A stretch of DNA of 64,000 bases, taken from assembly GCF_024438035.1 (NCBI RefSeq), contig NZ_JANFQF010000009.1, forward strand, positions 62,001 to 126,000, read 5' to 3'. The DNA comes from Rhodococcus tibetensis. Lineage in GTDB: Bacteria; Actinomycetota; Actinomycetes; Mycobacteriales; Mycobacteriaceae. The stretch's first letter is position 1. Every line of letters starts with the position of its first letter. The notes under the pieces are model-generated. The model had not been told where the DNA came from. It saw only the letters and a list, made by a program, of their open reading frames with translations, and ran no database searches. Below are positions 53,108 through 63,685 of the stretch, piece after piece. The position numbers and the translations under genes are program-made.

Positions 53108-54342
53108 GCTGAGTCACCTTTCGCCTGCTTCGACACCGACCACTGCGCGACCGGCAACTGCGGACGCCAGGCGGTGAATCCGCCGAGCGGTTGGCCGCGA
53201 TACACCTGAAACTTACGGAGTTGCCCACCGTGCTCGGAGAACCACTGCACCAGCAGCGCCTCCGATTCCGCCGTCACGGCGTTGGCAACCAGTCGGCCGC
53301 CGTCGCGGAGCCGCGACCAGCACTCTTCGAACAGTCCGTCCTGGGTGAGCCCGCCTCCGACGAAGATCGCGTCCGGAACGCGCCCCTCCTGTTCCCTTAG
53401 GTCACCGAACGCCCCGGGCGCGGCACCGTGAACGGCAAGGGCGGGCACACCCAGTGCCGCGGCGTTCGTCTCGATCTGGGCGACGCGCTCGGGGTCACGC
53501 TCGAACGTGACCGCCCGGCACCGGGGATGGGTGCGCATCCACTCGATCGCGATCGTGCCCGACCCACCGCCCACATCCCAGAGAACTTCTCCGGGAGCAG
53601 GCGCCAGGGCACACAGCGTCAGTGCCCGGATCTCGTGCTTGGTCATCTGCCCGTCACCCGAGTACGCCGAGTCGGCGAGGCCGGGAAGCCTGGTCAGCCG
53701 CGGGCCTCCAGCGCTCGCGCGGCAGTCCACGGCTATCACGTTCAGCCGGGCGCAGGCGTCGTGGTTCCACGCCGAGGCCGTTCCGTCGACCCGGGACTCG
53801 CCGGGCCCGCCCAGCTCGCCGAGCACGCTGAGACGCGAGTCCCCGAACCCGTGTCCTTTCAGCAGTGCGGCCACCACGGCCGGGGTGTGTTCGTCGCGGC
53901 TGAGCACCAGAATCCGCGCGTGATCGTGCAGGGTTGGCAGCACCGTTTCCGGCGCCCGGTTCACCAGGCTGATCACGGGGGTGTCGTGCGCCGGCCAGCC
54001 CATCCGGGCGCAGGCGAGCGTCGCCGACGACGGATGGCTGACGACGCGCACCCGCTCCGAACCCAGCAGCTCGACCAGTGTCACCCCGATGCCGTGGAAC
54101 ATCGGGTCGCCACTCGCGAGTACGCACACCCTCCGGCCGGCATGCGTGGCCAACAGCCCACCGAGCGCCGGCACCAGCGGCGACGGCCACGCAACGCGCA
54201 GCGCGGTGGACTCGGGGATCAGCGCGAGTTGCCGGTCCGACCCCATGAGCACGTCGGCTTCCCGGATTTCCCGTTGCCCGCGCGGCGACAACCCGTCCCA
54301 GCCGTCCGCGCCGATACCGACCACGGCGACGACATCACTCAT
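53104..54342 (-). CDS. cobL: Precorrin-6B C5,15-methyltransferase/decarboxylase CobL
   Basis: This 412-residue bifunctional protein has a CobE/CbiE-type class III methyltransferase N-terminal half ([26 protein letters not shown]) and a CbiT-type Rossmann half ([35 protein letters not shown], then [13 protein letters not shown]). It methylates C-5 and C-15 and removes the C-12 acetate carboxyl group. The ATG at 54342 overlaps the SDR stop; the longer frame to 54915 is a shadow of the SDR gene. Confidence 0.95.
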   Translation of the reverse strand: MSDVVAVVGIGADGWDGLSPRGQREIREADVLMGSDRQLALIPESTALRVAWPSPLVPALGGLLATHAGRRVCVLASGDPMFHGIGVTLVELLGSERVRVVSHPSSATLACARMGWPAHDTPVISLVNRAPETVLPTLHDHARILVLSRDEHTPAVVAALLKGHGFGDSRLSVLGELGGPGESRVDGTASAWNHDACARLNVIAVDCRASAGGPRLTRLPGLADSAYSGDGQMTKHEIRALTLCALAPAPGEVLWDVGGGSGTIAIEWMRTHPRCRAVTFERDPERVAQIETNAAALGVPALAVHGAAPGAFGDLREQEGRVPDAIFVGGGLTQDGLFEECWSRLRDGGRLVANAVTAESEALLVQWFSEHGGQLRKFQVYRGQPLGGFTAWRPQLPVAQWSVSKQAKGDSA

Positions 54343-55115
54343 CGCGGCATCCGGCGCCACAGTGCCTGCGGCAGAAGCCGCATGACGAAGAACACCGGCC
54401 GCAGTCGTCCGGGCACCCACACCCGGGCCGACCCCCGCCGGAGTCCGCGGACGACGGCGTCCGCCACCTGTGCGGGTGTGCTCGACATCGGTGCCGCGGA
54501 CATTCCCTCCGTCATCCGGCCGATGACGAAACCCGGCCGGACCAGCATGAGGGCGACACCGCTGCCGTGGAGCGCATCCCCGAGCCCGGACGCGAATCCG
54601 TCGAGTCCAGCTTTCGCGGACCCGTACACATAGTTGGCCCGCCGCACGCGGACCCCGGCGACAGAGGAGAACACGACGATGCGTCCCGACCCCTGGGCGC
54701 GGAGCAGGGTGGCCAGATGAGTCAGCACGTTGATCTGTGCGACGTAATCGGTGTGTACCACCGCCACGGCATGTCGTGCGTCTCGCTCGGCGCGCGCCTG
54801 ATCGCCGAGAATCCCGAACGCGAGGATCGTTACCGACACGGGACCGTGCGTCGTCACGACGGACCGGAGAAGGTCCTCGTGGCTCTCGAGGTCGTCGGCG
54901 TCGAATTCCACACACTCGACCCCCGAGGCACCGGCGTCGAGCAACGCTTGCCGTTCCGCGACGAGGTCCCCGCTGCGGCGCGCCGCCAGAACGATCGTGC
55001 GGCCGGGCGCCAGCCGGGTCGCGATCTCGAGACCGATCTCGCTGCGCCCGCCCAGCACGAGTACCGCCCCGTCGGCTTCGTGCTGTCCGCTGTTCTTCTT
55101 CGATCCCAGGCTCAC
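54339..55115 (-). CDS. Short-chain dehydrogenase (Rv2073c-like)
   Basis: This 258-residue SDR has the cofactor loop [14 protein letters not shown] (a variant of TGxxxGIG resembling decaprenylphosphoryl-2-keto-ribose reductases), the conserved [24 protein letters not shown] with catalytic S-Y-K, and a C-terminal hydrophobic end. The GTG start at 55115 excludes a non-coding extension. It leads the cobL-cobM-cobK operon by ATGA overlap, the same order as Rv2073c-Rv2070c. Whether it acts in cobalamin or cell-wall metabolism is not settled by the sequence. Confidence 0.88.
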   Translation of the reverse strand: MSLGSKKNSGQHEADGAVLVLGGRSEIGLEIATRLAPGRTIVLAARRSGDLVAERQALLDAGASGVECVEFDADDLESHEDLLRSVVTTHGPVSVTILAFGILGDQARAERDARHAVAVVHTDYVAQINVLTHLATLLRAQGSGRIVVFSSVAGVRVRRANYVYGSAKAGLDGFASGLGDALHGSGVALMLVRPGFVIGRMTEGMSAAPMSSTPAQVADAVVRGLRRGSARVWVPGRLRPVFFVMRLLPQALWRRMPR

Positions 55116-55145
55116 CGGTCCAGTGTCCTGGATTACCGTCGGGTC

Positions 55146-55559
55146 ATGGACCGCACCCCCCAGGCACCGATTCGCCTCACCGACACAGCGCTCACCTTCC
55201 TCGGCGAATATCACCTCGGCACCCTCACCACGCTGCGCAAGAACGGCACCCCCCACGTGGTGGCCGTCGGCTTCACCTGGGATCAGGAGCACGGCATCGC
55301 GCGGGTCATCACCAACGGTTCGTCCCAGAAGGCGCTCAACGCCGAACGTGGCGGGTACGCCGCAGTGAGCCAGGTGGACGGGCCACGGTGGATGACCCTC
55401 GAGGGGCCGTCGCGGGTGCTCACCGACCCTGCGGCGGTGGCCGATGCGGTCGCGCGATACGCGGCCCGCTACCGGCAGCCCCGCGAGAATCCGACCCGGG
55501 TAGTCGTCGAGATCGCGGTCAGCCGCGTGCTCGGTTCTGCTTCGCTCCGCGGCCACTGA
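55146..55559 (+). CDS. PPOX-family protein, F420-dependent biliverdin reductase-like (Rv2074)
   Basis: This 137-residue split-barrel protein reads [31 protein letters not shown], then [26 protein letters not shown] and [21 protein letters not shown]. This matches Rv2074, which is known as an F420H2-dependent biliverdin-IX-alpha reductase. It is divergent from the SDR with only 30 bases between the start codons, so at least one transcript must be leaderless. Its 3' end overlaps the convergent ppm gene by 41 bases. Confidence 0.88.
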   Translation: MDRTPQAPIRLTDTALTFLGEYHLGTLTTLRKNGTPHVVAVGFTWDQEHGIARVITNGSSQKALNAERGGYAAVSQVDGPRWMTLEGPSRVLTDPAAVADAVARYAARYRQPRENPTRVVVEIAVSRVLGSASLRGH

Positions 55560-56277
55560 ACCGCAGTTTCCACGGCACCAGCGCGGATTCCATCTGCACT
55601 CCCAGGCTCATCTTCGACACACCGTCGGTGCGCTCCTCGAAACGGATGGGCACCTCGGCGATACGCATGCCGCGCTGCACCGTCCGGTAGTTCATCTCGA
55701 CCTGGAATGCGTAGCCGTTGCTCTGCACCCCGTGGACGTCGATCGCCCGGAGAGTGTCAGCGTGCCAGGCCTTGAACCCTGCAGTCGCATCCTTGACCCG
55801 CAGCCGCAGAATCGCGTTGACGTAGAAATTGGCCCACGCCGACAGCGCCTTGCGGTGCCACGGCCAGTCACTGGCAACCGCACCGCCGGCCACGTAGCGA
55901 GAGCCGAGCACCACCGCGGCGTCCGTCTGCGTCAGGGTCTCGACCATGCGCGGAATTGCCTCGGACGGATGCGACAGATCAGCATCCATCTGGATGACGA
56001 TGTCGGCGCCCTCGTCCAGGGCTCGGGTCATGCCGGCCACGTAAGCGCGGCCCAGCCCATCCTTGACGGTGCGGTGCAGGACACCCACCGGGATGGGTGC
56101 GTCGATCGCCAGCTTCTCGGCGACGTCACCGGTGCCGTCCGGCGAGTTGTCGTCGACCACGAGGACGTGCATGTTCGGAATGTGCAACGCGGCGAGAAAT
56201 TCGACGAGCTTGGGCAGGTTGTCGCGTTCGTTGTACGTCGGTACGACGACGGTTACCTTCGGGGCGACGCTTTCCAT
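55519..56277 (-). CDS. ppm1: Polyprenol monophosphomannose synthase
   Basis: This 252-residue GT2 glycosyltransferase transfers mannose from GDP-mannose to polyprenyl phosphate, the donor for lipomannan, lipoarabinomannan and protein O-mannosylation. Motifs: [52 protein letters not shown] (DxD-type metal site) and [14 protein letters not shown]. It has only the catalytic domain, without the acyltransferase-like membrane part fused in M. tuberculosis Ppm1. The start at ATG 56277 has AAGG upstream. Confidence 0.92.
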   Translation of the reverse strand: MESVAPKVTVVVPTYNERDNLPKLVEFLAALHIPNMHVLVVDDNSPDGTGDVAEKLAIDAPIPVGVLHRTVKDGLGRAYVAGMTRALDEGADIVIQMDADLSHPSEAIPRMVETLTQTDAAVVLGSRYVAGGAVASDWPWHRKALSAWANFYVNAILRLRVKDATAGFKAWHADTLRAIDVHGVQSNGYAFQVEMNYRTVQRGMRIAEVPIRFEERTDGVSKMSLGVQMESALVPWKLRFSGRGAKQNRARG

Positions 56278-56407
56278 GACACCTTCGGTTGATCTGTGAT
56301 CCCGACCCGCCGCCAACGGGCGGCGGCGAGTGCGGTCGCGAACAAAGGGTAGATGTTACTACCCGTGGCTGCGGACGCTGCCGCACATTCCCGTCGGCCC
56401 GGAACGA

Positions 56408-57547
56408 TCAGCCGGGGAGCACCGTCAATCCGTGCGGCCGGGTGTTGAGGGATTCGCACCCGTCGGCGGTGACGACGACGATGTCCTCGATGCGCGCCCC
56501 CCACTGCCCGCGGAAGTAGATTCCGGGTTCCACACTGAACGCCATTCCTTCCGCCAGCTCGATCGCGTTGCCCGACACGATGTACGGCTCCTCGTGCACG
56601 GACAGCCCGATCCCGTGCCCGGTGCGGTGGACGAAGGCCTCGGCCAGGCCCTCCGCCGCCAGCAGATCCCGCGCGGCCGCGTCGACGGCCTCGGCCGTGA
56701 CTCCGGGACGAACCAGGTCGACGGCCGCCGCCTGCGCCGCTTCGAGGACGGCCACCCGGGCCGCCACCACCGGGTCGGGTTCGCCCATGCTGTAGGTGCG
56801 GGTGGAGTCGGAGTTGTAGCCCGGATCCACGGGGCCTCCGATGTCGATGACCACCACGTCACCCGATTCGATCACCCGGTCCGACACCTCGTGATGGGGA
56901 TCGGCGCCGTGCGGGCCCGATCCGACGATCACGAAGGCGGCCTCCGTGTGCCCCTCGTCGAGAATGGCGGCGGTGATGTCCGCGGCGACCTCAGCTTCGG
57001 TGCGGCCGACCTTCAAGAACTCGCCCATCCGGGCATGCACGCGGTCGATCGCCTGACCAGCCCTCCGGAGGGCGTCGATCTCGGTATCGTCCTTGACCAT
57101 TCGCAGCTCGCGCAGCACCTCGGTTGCGAGAACGGGAAGCGCACCGAGCGCCTGCGCCGAGGGAAGCAGATGCAACGCAGGCATGGCGTCGGTGACGGCT
57201 GTTCGAGCCGGCGCCGGAAGCAGCCCGGCGACCAGGGCATACGGATCGATCCCGTCGACCCAGTCGAGGATCGTCACTCCCAGTTCCGCCGCTGCCGAGT
57301 CGGTGAGCGATGCCAACTCGAGTCGCGGCACGACCACCGACGCGGTGTCGCCGTTCGCCGGAATCACCAGGCAGGTGAGCCTTTCGAACGACTCGGCCCG
57401 GGAACCGAGCAGATACCGCAGATCGGGACCGGGTGTGATGAGCAGGCCGTCGAGTCCGGACTCGCGGGCGAGCGCGGCGGCCCGGGCGATCCGGTCGGCG
57501 TAACTGGCTGCGGGGAAGCGGGACGTGGAGGCTCCGAGGGAACTCAT
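56408..57547 (-). CDS. M24 family Xaa-Pro dipeptidase (PepE-like, Rv2089c)
   Basis: This 379-residue creatinase-fold peptidase has a full metal set: the Asp of VVVIDIGGPVD, the Asp of YNSDSTRTYS, the His of GHGIGLSVHEEPYI, the Glu of FSVEPGIYF and the Glu of ARIEDIVVV. An N-terminal non-catalytic domain (residues 1-150) precedes it. It probably cleaves dipeptides with C-terminal proline in the cytoplasm. It is divergent from the exonuclease gene with 36 bases between them, as in Rv2089c-Rv2090. Confidence 0.92.
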   Translation of the reverse strand: MSSLGASTSRFPAASYADRIARAAALARESGLDGLLITPGPDLRYLLGSRAESFERLTCLVIPANGDTASVVVPRLELASLTDSAAAELGVTILDWVDGIDPYALVAGLLPAPARTAVTDAMPALHLLPSAQALGALPVLATEVLRELRMVKDDTEIDALRRAGQAIDRVHARMGEFLKVGRTEAEVAADITAAILDEGHTEAAFVIVGSGPHGADPHHEVSDRVIESGDVVVIDIGGPVDPGYNSDSTRTYSMGEPDPVVAARVAVLEAAQAAAVDLVRPGVTAEAVDAAARDLLAAEGLAEAFVHRTGHGIGLSVHEEPYIVSGNAIELAEGMAFSVEPGIYFRGQWGARIEDIVVVTADGCESLNTRPHGLTVLPG

Positions 57548-57583
57548 GGGCTCAGGTTAATGCCGTTTGGCAGTATGTGAGCC

Positions 57584-58540
57584 ATGAGTAAGCCCCTGCT
57601 TCTCCTCGACGGTGCCAGCCTGTGGTTTCGCGCGTACTACGCGTTACCCGATTCCATCACGTCCCCGGACGGCCGACCGGTCAACGCCGTACGCGGATTC
57701 ACCGACATGGTGGCCGCGTTGATCACCACCCACCGGCCCTCCCGGCTCGCCGTGTGCCTCGACCTCGATTGGCGGCCGGCGTTCCGGGTGGACGCGGTGC
57801 CCACCTACAAGGCGCACCGCGTCGCCGAGGAGAGCGGCGGGGCCGAGGAAGAAGTGCCCGACACCCTGTCCCCTCAGGTGCCCATGATTCTCGATGTCCT
57901 TGCCGCCGCGGGGATCGCAACGGCCGGCGCCGAAGGTCTCGAAGCGGACGACGTGCTCGGCACGCTCGCAGCCACCGAGACCCGCGACCCGACCATCGTG
58001 GTCAGCGGCGACCGCGACCTTCTGCAAGTGGTTGCCGAGAGCCCGGTACCGGTCCGCGTCCTGTATGTGGTGCGGGGCCTGGCCAAGGCCGAACTCATGG
58101 GTCCGGCCGAGGTGGCCGCCAAATACGGGGTGCCGGCGGACCGCGCCGGCGACGCCTACGCCGAACTGGCCCTGTTGCGTGGTGACTCCTCGGACGGATT
58201 GCCCGGGGTGAAAGGAATCGGCGAGAAGACCGCATCGAGCCTGCTCATGCAGTACGGATCGCTTGCGAATCTGCGGGCCGCCGCGCTCGATCCGGATTCG
58301 GACATGGCGAAAGGTGCGCGCGCGAAATTCGCTGCGGCGGCGGACTATCTCGACGCCGCCCTGCCGGTGGTGCGGGTGGTACGCGACGCCGACGTCGTGT
58401 TCTCCCGTGAAGACACGTTGCCCGCCGAACCGGTCGATGCGGACCGGCTCGGCGGACTGGCGGCAGAACTCGGAATCGGCAGTTCCGTTGCCCGCCTCAC
58501 GACGGCGATGCAGGCGGTGGCCGCCGCTCAGGTCCCCTGA
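57584..58540 (+). CDS. 5'-3' exonuclease (polymerase I N-terminal domain-like)
   Basis: This 318-residue FEN-type nuclease opens with [17 protein letters not shown], carries the acidic metal residues in [22 protein letters not shown] and [12 protein letters not shown], and has the helix-hairpin-helix [25 protein letters not shown]. It removes RNA primers or flaps and acts in repair. It matches Rv2090 by position. A stand-alone copy besides the one in DNA polymerase I is normal in actinobacteria. Confidence 0.93.
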   Translation: MSKPLLLLDGASLWFRAYYALPDSITSPDGRPVNAVRGFTDMVAALITTHRPSRLAVCLDLDWRPAFRVDAVPTYKAHRVAEESGGAEEEVPDTLSPQVPMILDVLAAAGIATAGAEGLEADDVLGTLAATETRDPTIVVSGDRDLLQVVAESPVPVRVLYVVRGLAKAELMGPAEVAAKYGVPADRAGDAYAELALLRGDSSDGLPGVKGIGEKTASSLLMQYGSLANLRAAALDPDSDMAKGARAKFAAAADYLDAALPVVRVVRDADVVFSREDTLPAEPVDADRLGGLAAELGIGSSVARLTTAMQAVAAAQVP

Positions 58541-58566
58541 GGGCCGACCGCGGCGAGCTACCGGGT

Positions 58567-59250
58567 CTAGCTGGGGCGGCTCACCTCGTAAGTGCCGTTG
58601 TCGTCGGTGAAGGTGAGAGTGACCTGCTTCTTCTCTCCGTCGACGGTGAGATCGCACTCGAAGCTTCTGCCCTCCTTCACTTCCTGGTCTGCGGGGCAGG
58701 ACACACCGGACACGTTCTCGGCACCGTACGACTCGGTGACGATGCGCTCGACACCCTCCTCGGCGGCCTTCTGGTCGAGAGTGTCCGTGCCGAATACGGT
58801 CAACGCGAGCGCCAATGCAACACCGACGACCACCAGCAGCACCACCACGCCGCCGATGATCCACGGCACCTTCGACTTGCCGGACGACGCCGGCGGCTGA
58901 CCCCACTGCTGAGGTTGTCCGGGCGGCTGACCCCACTGCGGTTGACCGGGCGGCTGGCCCCACTGGGGCTGTCCGGGCTGCTGGCCCCACTGCGGCTGAC
59001 CCGGTTGGCCGAGCTGCCCTGGTTGCGGCTGCTGGCCCCACTGGGGTTGACCGGGTTGCTGCGGTTGCTGGCCCCACTGGGGTTGGCCGGGCTGCTGCGG
59101 CTGACCGCCCGGTCCCGGCTGTCCCCACGGCTGGGCAGGTGGTTGCTGCCCGTACTGGGGTGACCCGTACTGGCCGCCGGTCTGGTCAGCGTTACCCTGA
59201 CCCTGGCCCCACTGTCCGTTCGGGTCGTTCGGTCCGTAAGGCCCGCTCAT
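58567..59250 (-). CDS. DUF4333 membrane protein with Gln/Gly/Pro/Trp repeats (Rv2091c-like)
   Basis: This 227-residue protein starts at ATG 59250 with GGGAGG five bases upstream. The first 115 or so residues are repeats built on GQPQWGQQP. Then comes one membrane helix ([20 protein letters not shown]) and an extracytoplasmic DUF4333 domain with a Cys pair ([15 protein letters not shown]). The Trp/Gln-rich cytoplasmic tail could phase-separate or bind partners; that is speculation. It is convergent with the exonuclease gene. Confidence 0.88.
   Translation of the reverse strand: MSGPYGPNDPNGQWGQGQGNADQTGGQYGSPQYGQQPPAQPWGQPGPGGQPQQPGQPQWGQQPQQPGQPQWGQQPQPGQLGQPGQPQWGQQPGQPQWGQPPGQPQWGQPPGQPQQWGQPPASSGKSKVPWIIGGVVVLLVVVGVALALALTVFGTDTLDQKAAEEGVERIVTESYGAENVSGVSCPADQEVKEGRSFECDLTVDGEKKQVTLTFTDDNGTYEVSRPS
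58890..59170. repeat. Tandem coding repeats (PQWGQQPG units)
   Basis: Imperfect repeats of 21-27 bases encode Gly-Gln-Pro-x-Gln-Trp-Gly-Gln units in the DUF4333 protein. Such arrays are prone to length variation between strains. Confidence 0.75.
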
Positions 59251-59351
59251 CGTCGCCTCCCGCTCACGTGTCACTTGTCGTCATACCGTAGCGCCCCGCA
59301 CCCGCATCCGGGTCTCGGACAGCGTGCGAATCCAACCACACCGTTCCCGGG

Positions 59352-62090
59352 TCACGCTGCATCCACCGCGACGACACCACGACGGATCGCGGACACCGCC
59401 CGGCCGGCGGCCTTGCTCACACCCGGGTCCGGCGATGTCGACCGGACCTGCTCGAGCAGATCGATCACCTGCCGGCACCAGCGGACGAAGTCACCCGCCG
59501 AAAGGGCACGCCCCTGATCGCCGGCGGCGATCAACGCCTCGACCAACGAATTCTCGCTCGCCCACTGGAAAATCGCGGACGCGAACCCGAGGTCGGGCTC
59601 ACGGGTCGGCGGCAGTCTGTGCCGGATCTCCTCGGCTCGCAGATCCCGCCAGACTCGCACCGTTTCGTCGAGCGCGTACCGCAATGCTCCGGGTCCGCCC
59701 TGTTCGACGGTGTCGCCTTCGCGCCGCGATTCGAAGACGACGGACGAGACGACGGCGGCGAGTTCGGCGGGCCCCAGCCCCTTCCACACGCCCTGGCGCA
59801 GACATTCGGCGACGAGAAGGTCGCTCTCCGAATAGATTCGGCTCAGCCGGGCGCCGTCCTCGGTGGCCTCCGGATGCTCACCCGGGGTGACATATCCGCG
59901 CTCGGTCAGGAGCGAGAGGATGCGATCGAAGGTACGGGCCAGCGAATTGGTCGTGGCGGCCACCTTCTGCCGCATGGTCTCTGTCTCGCGGGCGAGCCGG
60001 TTGTACCGCTCACCGATCCGGCTCAACTGTTCACGGTCGGGCCAGGAGTGGCAGGGGTGCTGACGGATCGCCCGCCGCAGCCGCGCGATCTCCGCGTCGT
60101 CGGCGGCGCCCGCCTTCCTCTTCTTGCGCCGTCCCGGCACGACGATGCCGGTGCTGCGCAACGCCGAAGCCAAGTCGCGGCGCACCCGGGCGGTGTGATG
60201 GTCGACGCGGCGAGGCATCCGCATCGAGCCCAGCGACCGTGCGGGCTCGGGGAAGTCGCCGGCCGACACCCGGCCCGCCCACTTTCCCTCGGTCAGGATC
60301 AGGGGTTTCGGATCGGTCGGGTCCCGGTCCGGTTCCAGCACCACAGCCAGACCCGAATGCCTGCCCACGGGAATCGCGATCACGTCACCGCGCCGCAGCG
60401 ACGTCAGGGATGCGACGGCGGCGTCCCGGCGCTCGCTGCGGCCCTGTCTTTCGAGTGCCCGTTCCCTGCTGCTCAGCTCTTCTCGCAGTCGCGCATATTC
60501 GAAGTACTCGCCGTCTTCCCCACCGAGTCGCTCCCGCAGGGTGCCCATCGCCGCCTCGTTGCGCTCGATACCCCGCGTCAGCCCGACGACGGAACGGTCG
60601 GCCTGGAACTGTGCGAACGACCTCTCCAGCAGGGCACGCGATTCGGGGGCGCCCATCCGGTCGATCAGGTTGATCGTCATGTTGTAGCCGGGGCGGAACG
60701 AACTGCGCAGGGGGAAGGTTCGGGTCGAGGCAAGGCCCGCGACATCGACCGGTTCCACCCCGGGTTGCCACAGCACCACCGCATGCCCCTCGACATCGAT
60801 GCCGCGGCGGCCGGCGCGGCCGGTGAGCTGGGTGTACTCCCCCGGCGTCAGTTCGGCGTGCGCCTCCCCGTTGTACTTCACGAGCCGCTCCAAGACCACC
60901 GTGCGGGCCGGCATATTGATGCCGAGTGCCAGTGTCTCCGTAGCGAAGACCGCGCGGACCAGACCCTTGACGAACAGTTCCTCGACGGTCTGACGGAACG
61001 CGGGCAGCATGCCGGCGTGGTGCGCAGCGAGTCCCCGCTCGAGCGCCTTCCGCCACTCCCAATAGCCGAGCACTTCGAGATCCGCCTTCGGAAGATCCCC
61101 GGTGTGGGCGTCGATGATCGTGCGGATCTCGGCTACCTGCTCGGCAGTCGTGAGATCGAGCCGCGACCGCAGGCATTGCGCCAGGGCGGCGTCGCAGCCG
61201 GCCCTGCTGAAGATGAAAGTGATGGCGGGCAGCAGCCCCTCGTCGTCGAGGCGGGAAATGACCTCCGGACGCGGCAGCGGACGGAAGTCGCTGGGCACAC
61301 CCCCGCGGCCGCCGCGGCGCCCCCGTTCACGCGACTCCCACGGGTCGGCCCTCTCGAGCGCCTGACGCTGCTTGACGTGACGAACCAAGTCCTGGTCGAC
61401 CACCAGGTCGCGGCGCCCGTCGGTGGTGCGGGCCCGGGTGTCGAAGAGGTCGAACAGGCGGCGGCCGACCATGATGTGCTGCCACAGCGGGATCGGTCGG
61501 GTTTCGTCGACGACCACGGTGGTGTCACCGCGGACGGTTTCCATCCAGCCACCGAATTCCTCGGCGTTGCTGACCGTTGCCGAGAGGCTGACGAGCCGAA
61601 CATCCTCGGACAGGTGCAGGATCACCTCCTCCCACACCGCCCCACGGAACCGATCCGCCAGGAAGTGCACCTCGTCCATCACCACATGAGAGAGACCGCG
61701 CAGCGCCGGCGAGTCGGCGTACAGCATGTTCCGTAGGACCTCGGTGGTCATGACGACCACGGGGGCATCGGGGTTGACGCTGGAATCACCGGTCAGCAAC
61801 CCGACCGAATTCTTGCCGTACCTACGCACCAACTCGGCGTACTTCTGGTTGCTCAGCGCCTTGATGGGCGTGGTATAGAAGCATTTGCGCCCCGACGCGA
61901 GGGCAAGGTGCACGGCGAACTCACCGACCACCGTCTTGCCCGCGCCGGTCGGCGCACACACGAGGACACCGTGGCCGGCTTCGAGCGCCCGGCAAGCATT
62001 GATCTGGAAAGGGTCGAGCACGAAACCGAGCAGCGCCGAGAACACGTCGAGTTCGGTGCCGCCGGCTGTCTCGCCTGTTGTCACTGCCAC
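59352..62090 (-). CDS. helY: HelY, Ski2-like DEAD/DEAH-box helicase
   Basis: This 912-residue SF2 helicase has Walker A APTGAGKT at residues 46-53, the DEVH box at 139-142, SATVSN (motif III), the ATETLALGINMPARTVVLE block and QLTGRAGRRGID (motif VI), then a C-terminal DSHCT domain (KGLGPAELAAVVSSVVFESRR). It resembles Ski2/Mtr4 RNA helicases and probably acts in RNA turnover or repair. It starts at GTG 62090, 12 bases after tatC, with which it is likely co-transcribed, as in Rv2092c-Rv2093c. Confidence 0.95.
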   Translation of the reverse strand: MAVTTGETAGGTELDVFSALLGFVLDPFQINACRALEAGHGVLVCAPTGAGKTVVGEFAVHLALASGRKCFYTTPIKALSNQKYAELVRRYGKNSVGLLTGDSSVNPDAPVVVMTTEVLRNMLYADSPALRGLSHVVMDEVHFLADRFRGAVWEEVILHLSEDVRLVSLSATVSNAEEFGGWMETVRGDTTVVVDETRPIPLWQHIMVGRRLFDLFDTRARTTDGRRDLVVDQDLVRHVKQRQALERADPWESRERGRRGGRGGVPSDFRPLPRPEVISRLDDEGLLPAITFIFSRAGCDAALAQCLRSRLDLTTAEQVAEIRTIIDAHTGDLPKADLEVLGYWEWRKALERGLAAHHAGMLPAFRQTVEELFVKGLVRAVFATETLALGINMPARTVVLERLVKYNGEAHAELTPGEYTQLTGRAGRRGIDVEGHAVVLWQPGVEPVDVAGLASTRTFPLRSSFRPGYNMTINLIDRMGAPESRALLERSFAQFQADRSVVGLTRGIERNEAAMGTLRERLGGEDGEYFEYARLREELSSRERALERQGRSERRDAAVASLTSLRRGDVIAIPVGRHSGLAVVLEPDRDPTDPKPLILTEGKWAGRVSAGDFPEPARSLGSMRMPRRVDHHTARVRRDLASALRSTGIVVPGRRKKRKAGAADDAEIARLRRAIRQHPCHSWPDREQLSRIGERYNRLARETETMRQKVAATTNSLARTFDRILSLLTERGYVTPGEHPEATEDGARLSRIYSESDLLVAECLRQGVWKGLGPAELAAVVSSVVFESRREGDTVEQGGPGALRYALDETVRVWRDLRAEEIRHRLPPTREPDLGFASAIFQWASENSLVEALIAAGDQGRALSAGDFVRWCRQVIDLLEQVRSTSPDPGVSKAAGRAVSAIRRGVVAVDAA

Positions 62091-62102
62091 CCCGTCAGAT
62101 TG

Positions 62103-63143
62103 TCACAGGGTGTCGGAAAAGTCCTGACCCGGTGTGTTGGGGCCAGTCGCGGTGGTGCCTTGACCCGTGTTTCCCGCGCCCGACCTGGGTGACTTGCGGT
62201 TACGCCGGAAGCGGCCCGCGGGCTCGGGAACCGGAGTCGCCGCGACGTCGAAGGCCTCGTCCAGATCTTTCGGGGCAGCGATCGGCGAGGCTTCGTCGTC
62301 GTCCAGCGCGCCCCACTCCTGCTCGCTCCGGCGTGCCTTCCGACGGTCGTTGAGGCGGGCGACCTGCACCGCGATCTCGAACAGGACGGTCAGGGCCAGC
62401 GCGAGCGCGAGCATGGAAAACGGGTCCTGCCCCGGGGTGGCAATCGCGGCGAAGACGAACAAGCCGAAAATCAACCCGCGCCGCCATGCCTTGAGCTTGG
62501 CGTACGGCAGGATGCCGACGAAGTTGAGCGCGACGATGAGCAGTGGGATCTCGAAACTGACACCGAAGATGATCAGGAGATTGACGATGAACCCGAAGTA
62601 CTCCGCACCACCGAGTGCCGTGATCTGGACGTTGTCGCCGATTGTCAGCAGGAAGTGCAGGGCCTTCGCGACCACTACGTACGCCAGCACCGCGCCGGCA
62701 ACGAAGAGCAGCGCACCCGAAACCACGAAGCCGATGGCATAGCGACGTTCCTTCGCGTACAGGCCGGGCGTGATGAATGCCCACAGCTCGTACAGCCAGA
62801 TCGGGCACGCCAGGACGATGCCCGCGGTGAGGGCCACCTTGAACCGCAGCATGAACTGCTCGAAGGGTCCGGTGGCGAGAAGCCGGCACGCACCGTCGCT
62901 ACTGAGATCCGCCCGGCTCGAGTCGGGCAGTGAACAGTACGGCCCGCGCAGAAGCTCGCCCAGACTCTCGATCCCGAGGAGCTGATGGGAGTACCAGAAG
63001 AAGCCGACTGCGGTGGTGACGAGGATCGCCAGCACCGACAGGAGCAGTCGCGTACGCAGCTCGTAGAGGTGATCGACCAACGACATGGTGCCGTCGGGAT
63101 TGGTCCTCCGCTTGCTGTGTCGCGGATCGAACGGAATACGCAC
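62103..63143 (-). CDS. tatC: Twin-arginine translocase subunit TatC
   Basis: This 346-residue polytopic protein has six membrane helices. Signature parts: [20 protein letters not shown] at the N terminus (signal-peptide binding face), [20 protein letters not shown], and the helix 5-6 loop [19 protein letters not shown]. It recognises twin-arginine signal peptides. The cytoplasmic tail of about 85 residues is long, polar and charged, longer than in E. coli TatC (258 residues). It lies downstream of tatA with a terminator between. Confidence 0.95.
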   Translation of the reverse strand: MRIPFDPRHSKRRTNPDGTMSLVDHLYELRTRLLLSVLAILVTTAVGFFWYSHQLLGIESLGELLRGPYCSLPDSSRADLSSDGACRLLATGPFEQFMLRFKVALTAGIVLACPIWLYELWAFITPGLYAKERRYAIGFVVSGALLFVAGAVLAYVVVAKALHFLLTIGDNVQITALGGAEYFGFIVNLLIIFGVSFEIPLLIVALNFVGILPYAKLKAWRRGLIFGLFVFAAIATPGQDPFSMLALALALTVLFEIAVQVARLNDRRKARRSEQEWGALDDDEASPIAAPKDLDEAFDVAATPVPEPAGRFRRNRKSPRSGAGNTGQGTTATGPNTPGQDFSDTL

Positions 63144-63192
63144 TATGGGGCCCTAGTCTCGGTCAGCAGGCGAACCGGTCTTGGTCAGCAAG

Positions 63193-63220
63193 CAACCGGG
63201 GTGACGAGTCACCCCGGTTG
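63193..63220 (-). terminator. Hairpin between tatA and tatC
   Basis: CAACCGGGGTGA (63193-63204) and TCACCCCGGTTG (63209-63220) form a 12-bp perfect stem with a 4-base loop, 15 bases past the tatA stop. It may attenuate transcription so that tatA is made in excess over tatC. Confidence 0.75.
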
Positions 63221-63234
63221 ACAGACCTCTCGGA

Positions 63235-63510
63235 CTACGCCGACTTGTGCTCGGTGTGCTGCGGCTGCACCGGCGCCGGAGGCGTGACCGGCGTGGTGGT
63301 GGTATCCGCGACGGGCAGTTCGGCGGGCGCGCTCTGCTGCGCGGTGGGCGCCGGAGCGTTGTTGTCGTTCTGCATCTCCTTGACCTCGCTCTTGAAGATG
63401 CGCAGCGAGCGACCCAGTCCACGAGCTGCGTCGGGCAGCTTCTTGGAACCGAAAAGGATGACGACGACCAACGCAACGATGGCCCAGTGCCAGGGGCTCA
63501 TGGCTCCCAT
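63235..63510 (-). CDS. tatA: Twin-arginine translocase subunit TatA
   Basis: This 91-residue protein has a short N-terminal membrane helix ([20 protein letters not shown] with the conserved FG-x-KKLP hinge), an amphipathic helix ([18 protein letters not shown]) and an acidic/Pro-rich tail. It oligomerises to form the transport site with TatC. GGAGG stands seven bases before ATG 63510. The sequence before it up to 63685 has no gene. Confidence 0.95.
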   Translation of the reverse strand: MGAMSPWHWAIVALVVVILFGSKKLPDAARGLGRSLRIFKSEVKEMQNDNNAPAPTAQQSAPAELPVADTTTTPVTPPAPVQPQHTEHKSA

Positions 63511-63685
63511 GATGAAACCTCCAAAAAGATCAGGTGACCCCGATGCTACCGGACAGCCTCAGGACCAGCCGGGGCGAAACCGGCTAGTTACGCTGCGGTT
63601 TACCTGTCGGTTTCCTCACCGGCGGCCTCGCGGACCACCGCCGGGCACCGTCCACGTGTGTTGGCCACCGTGCCGCTCGAGTCGT

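Noticed and set aside
59619..61736. 705-codon plus-strand frame antisense to helY
   Set aside because: Shadow of helY; no independent evidence of coding.
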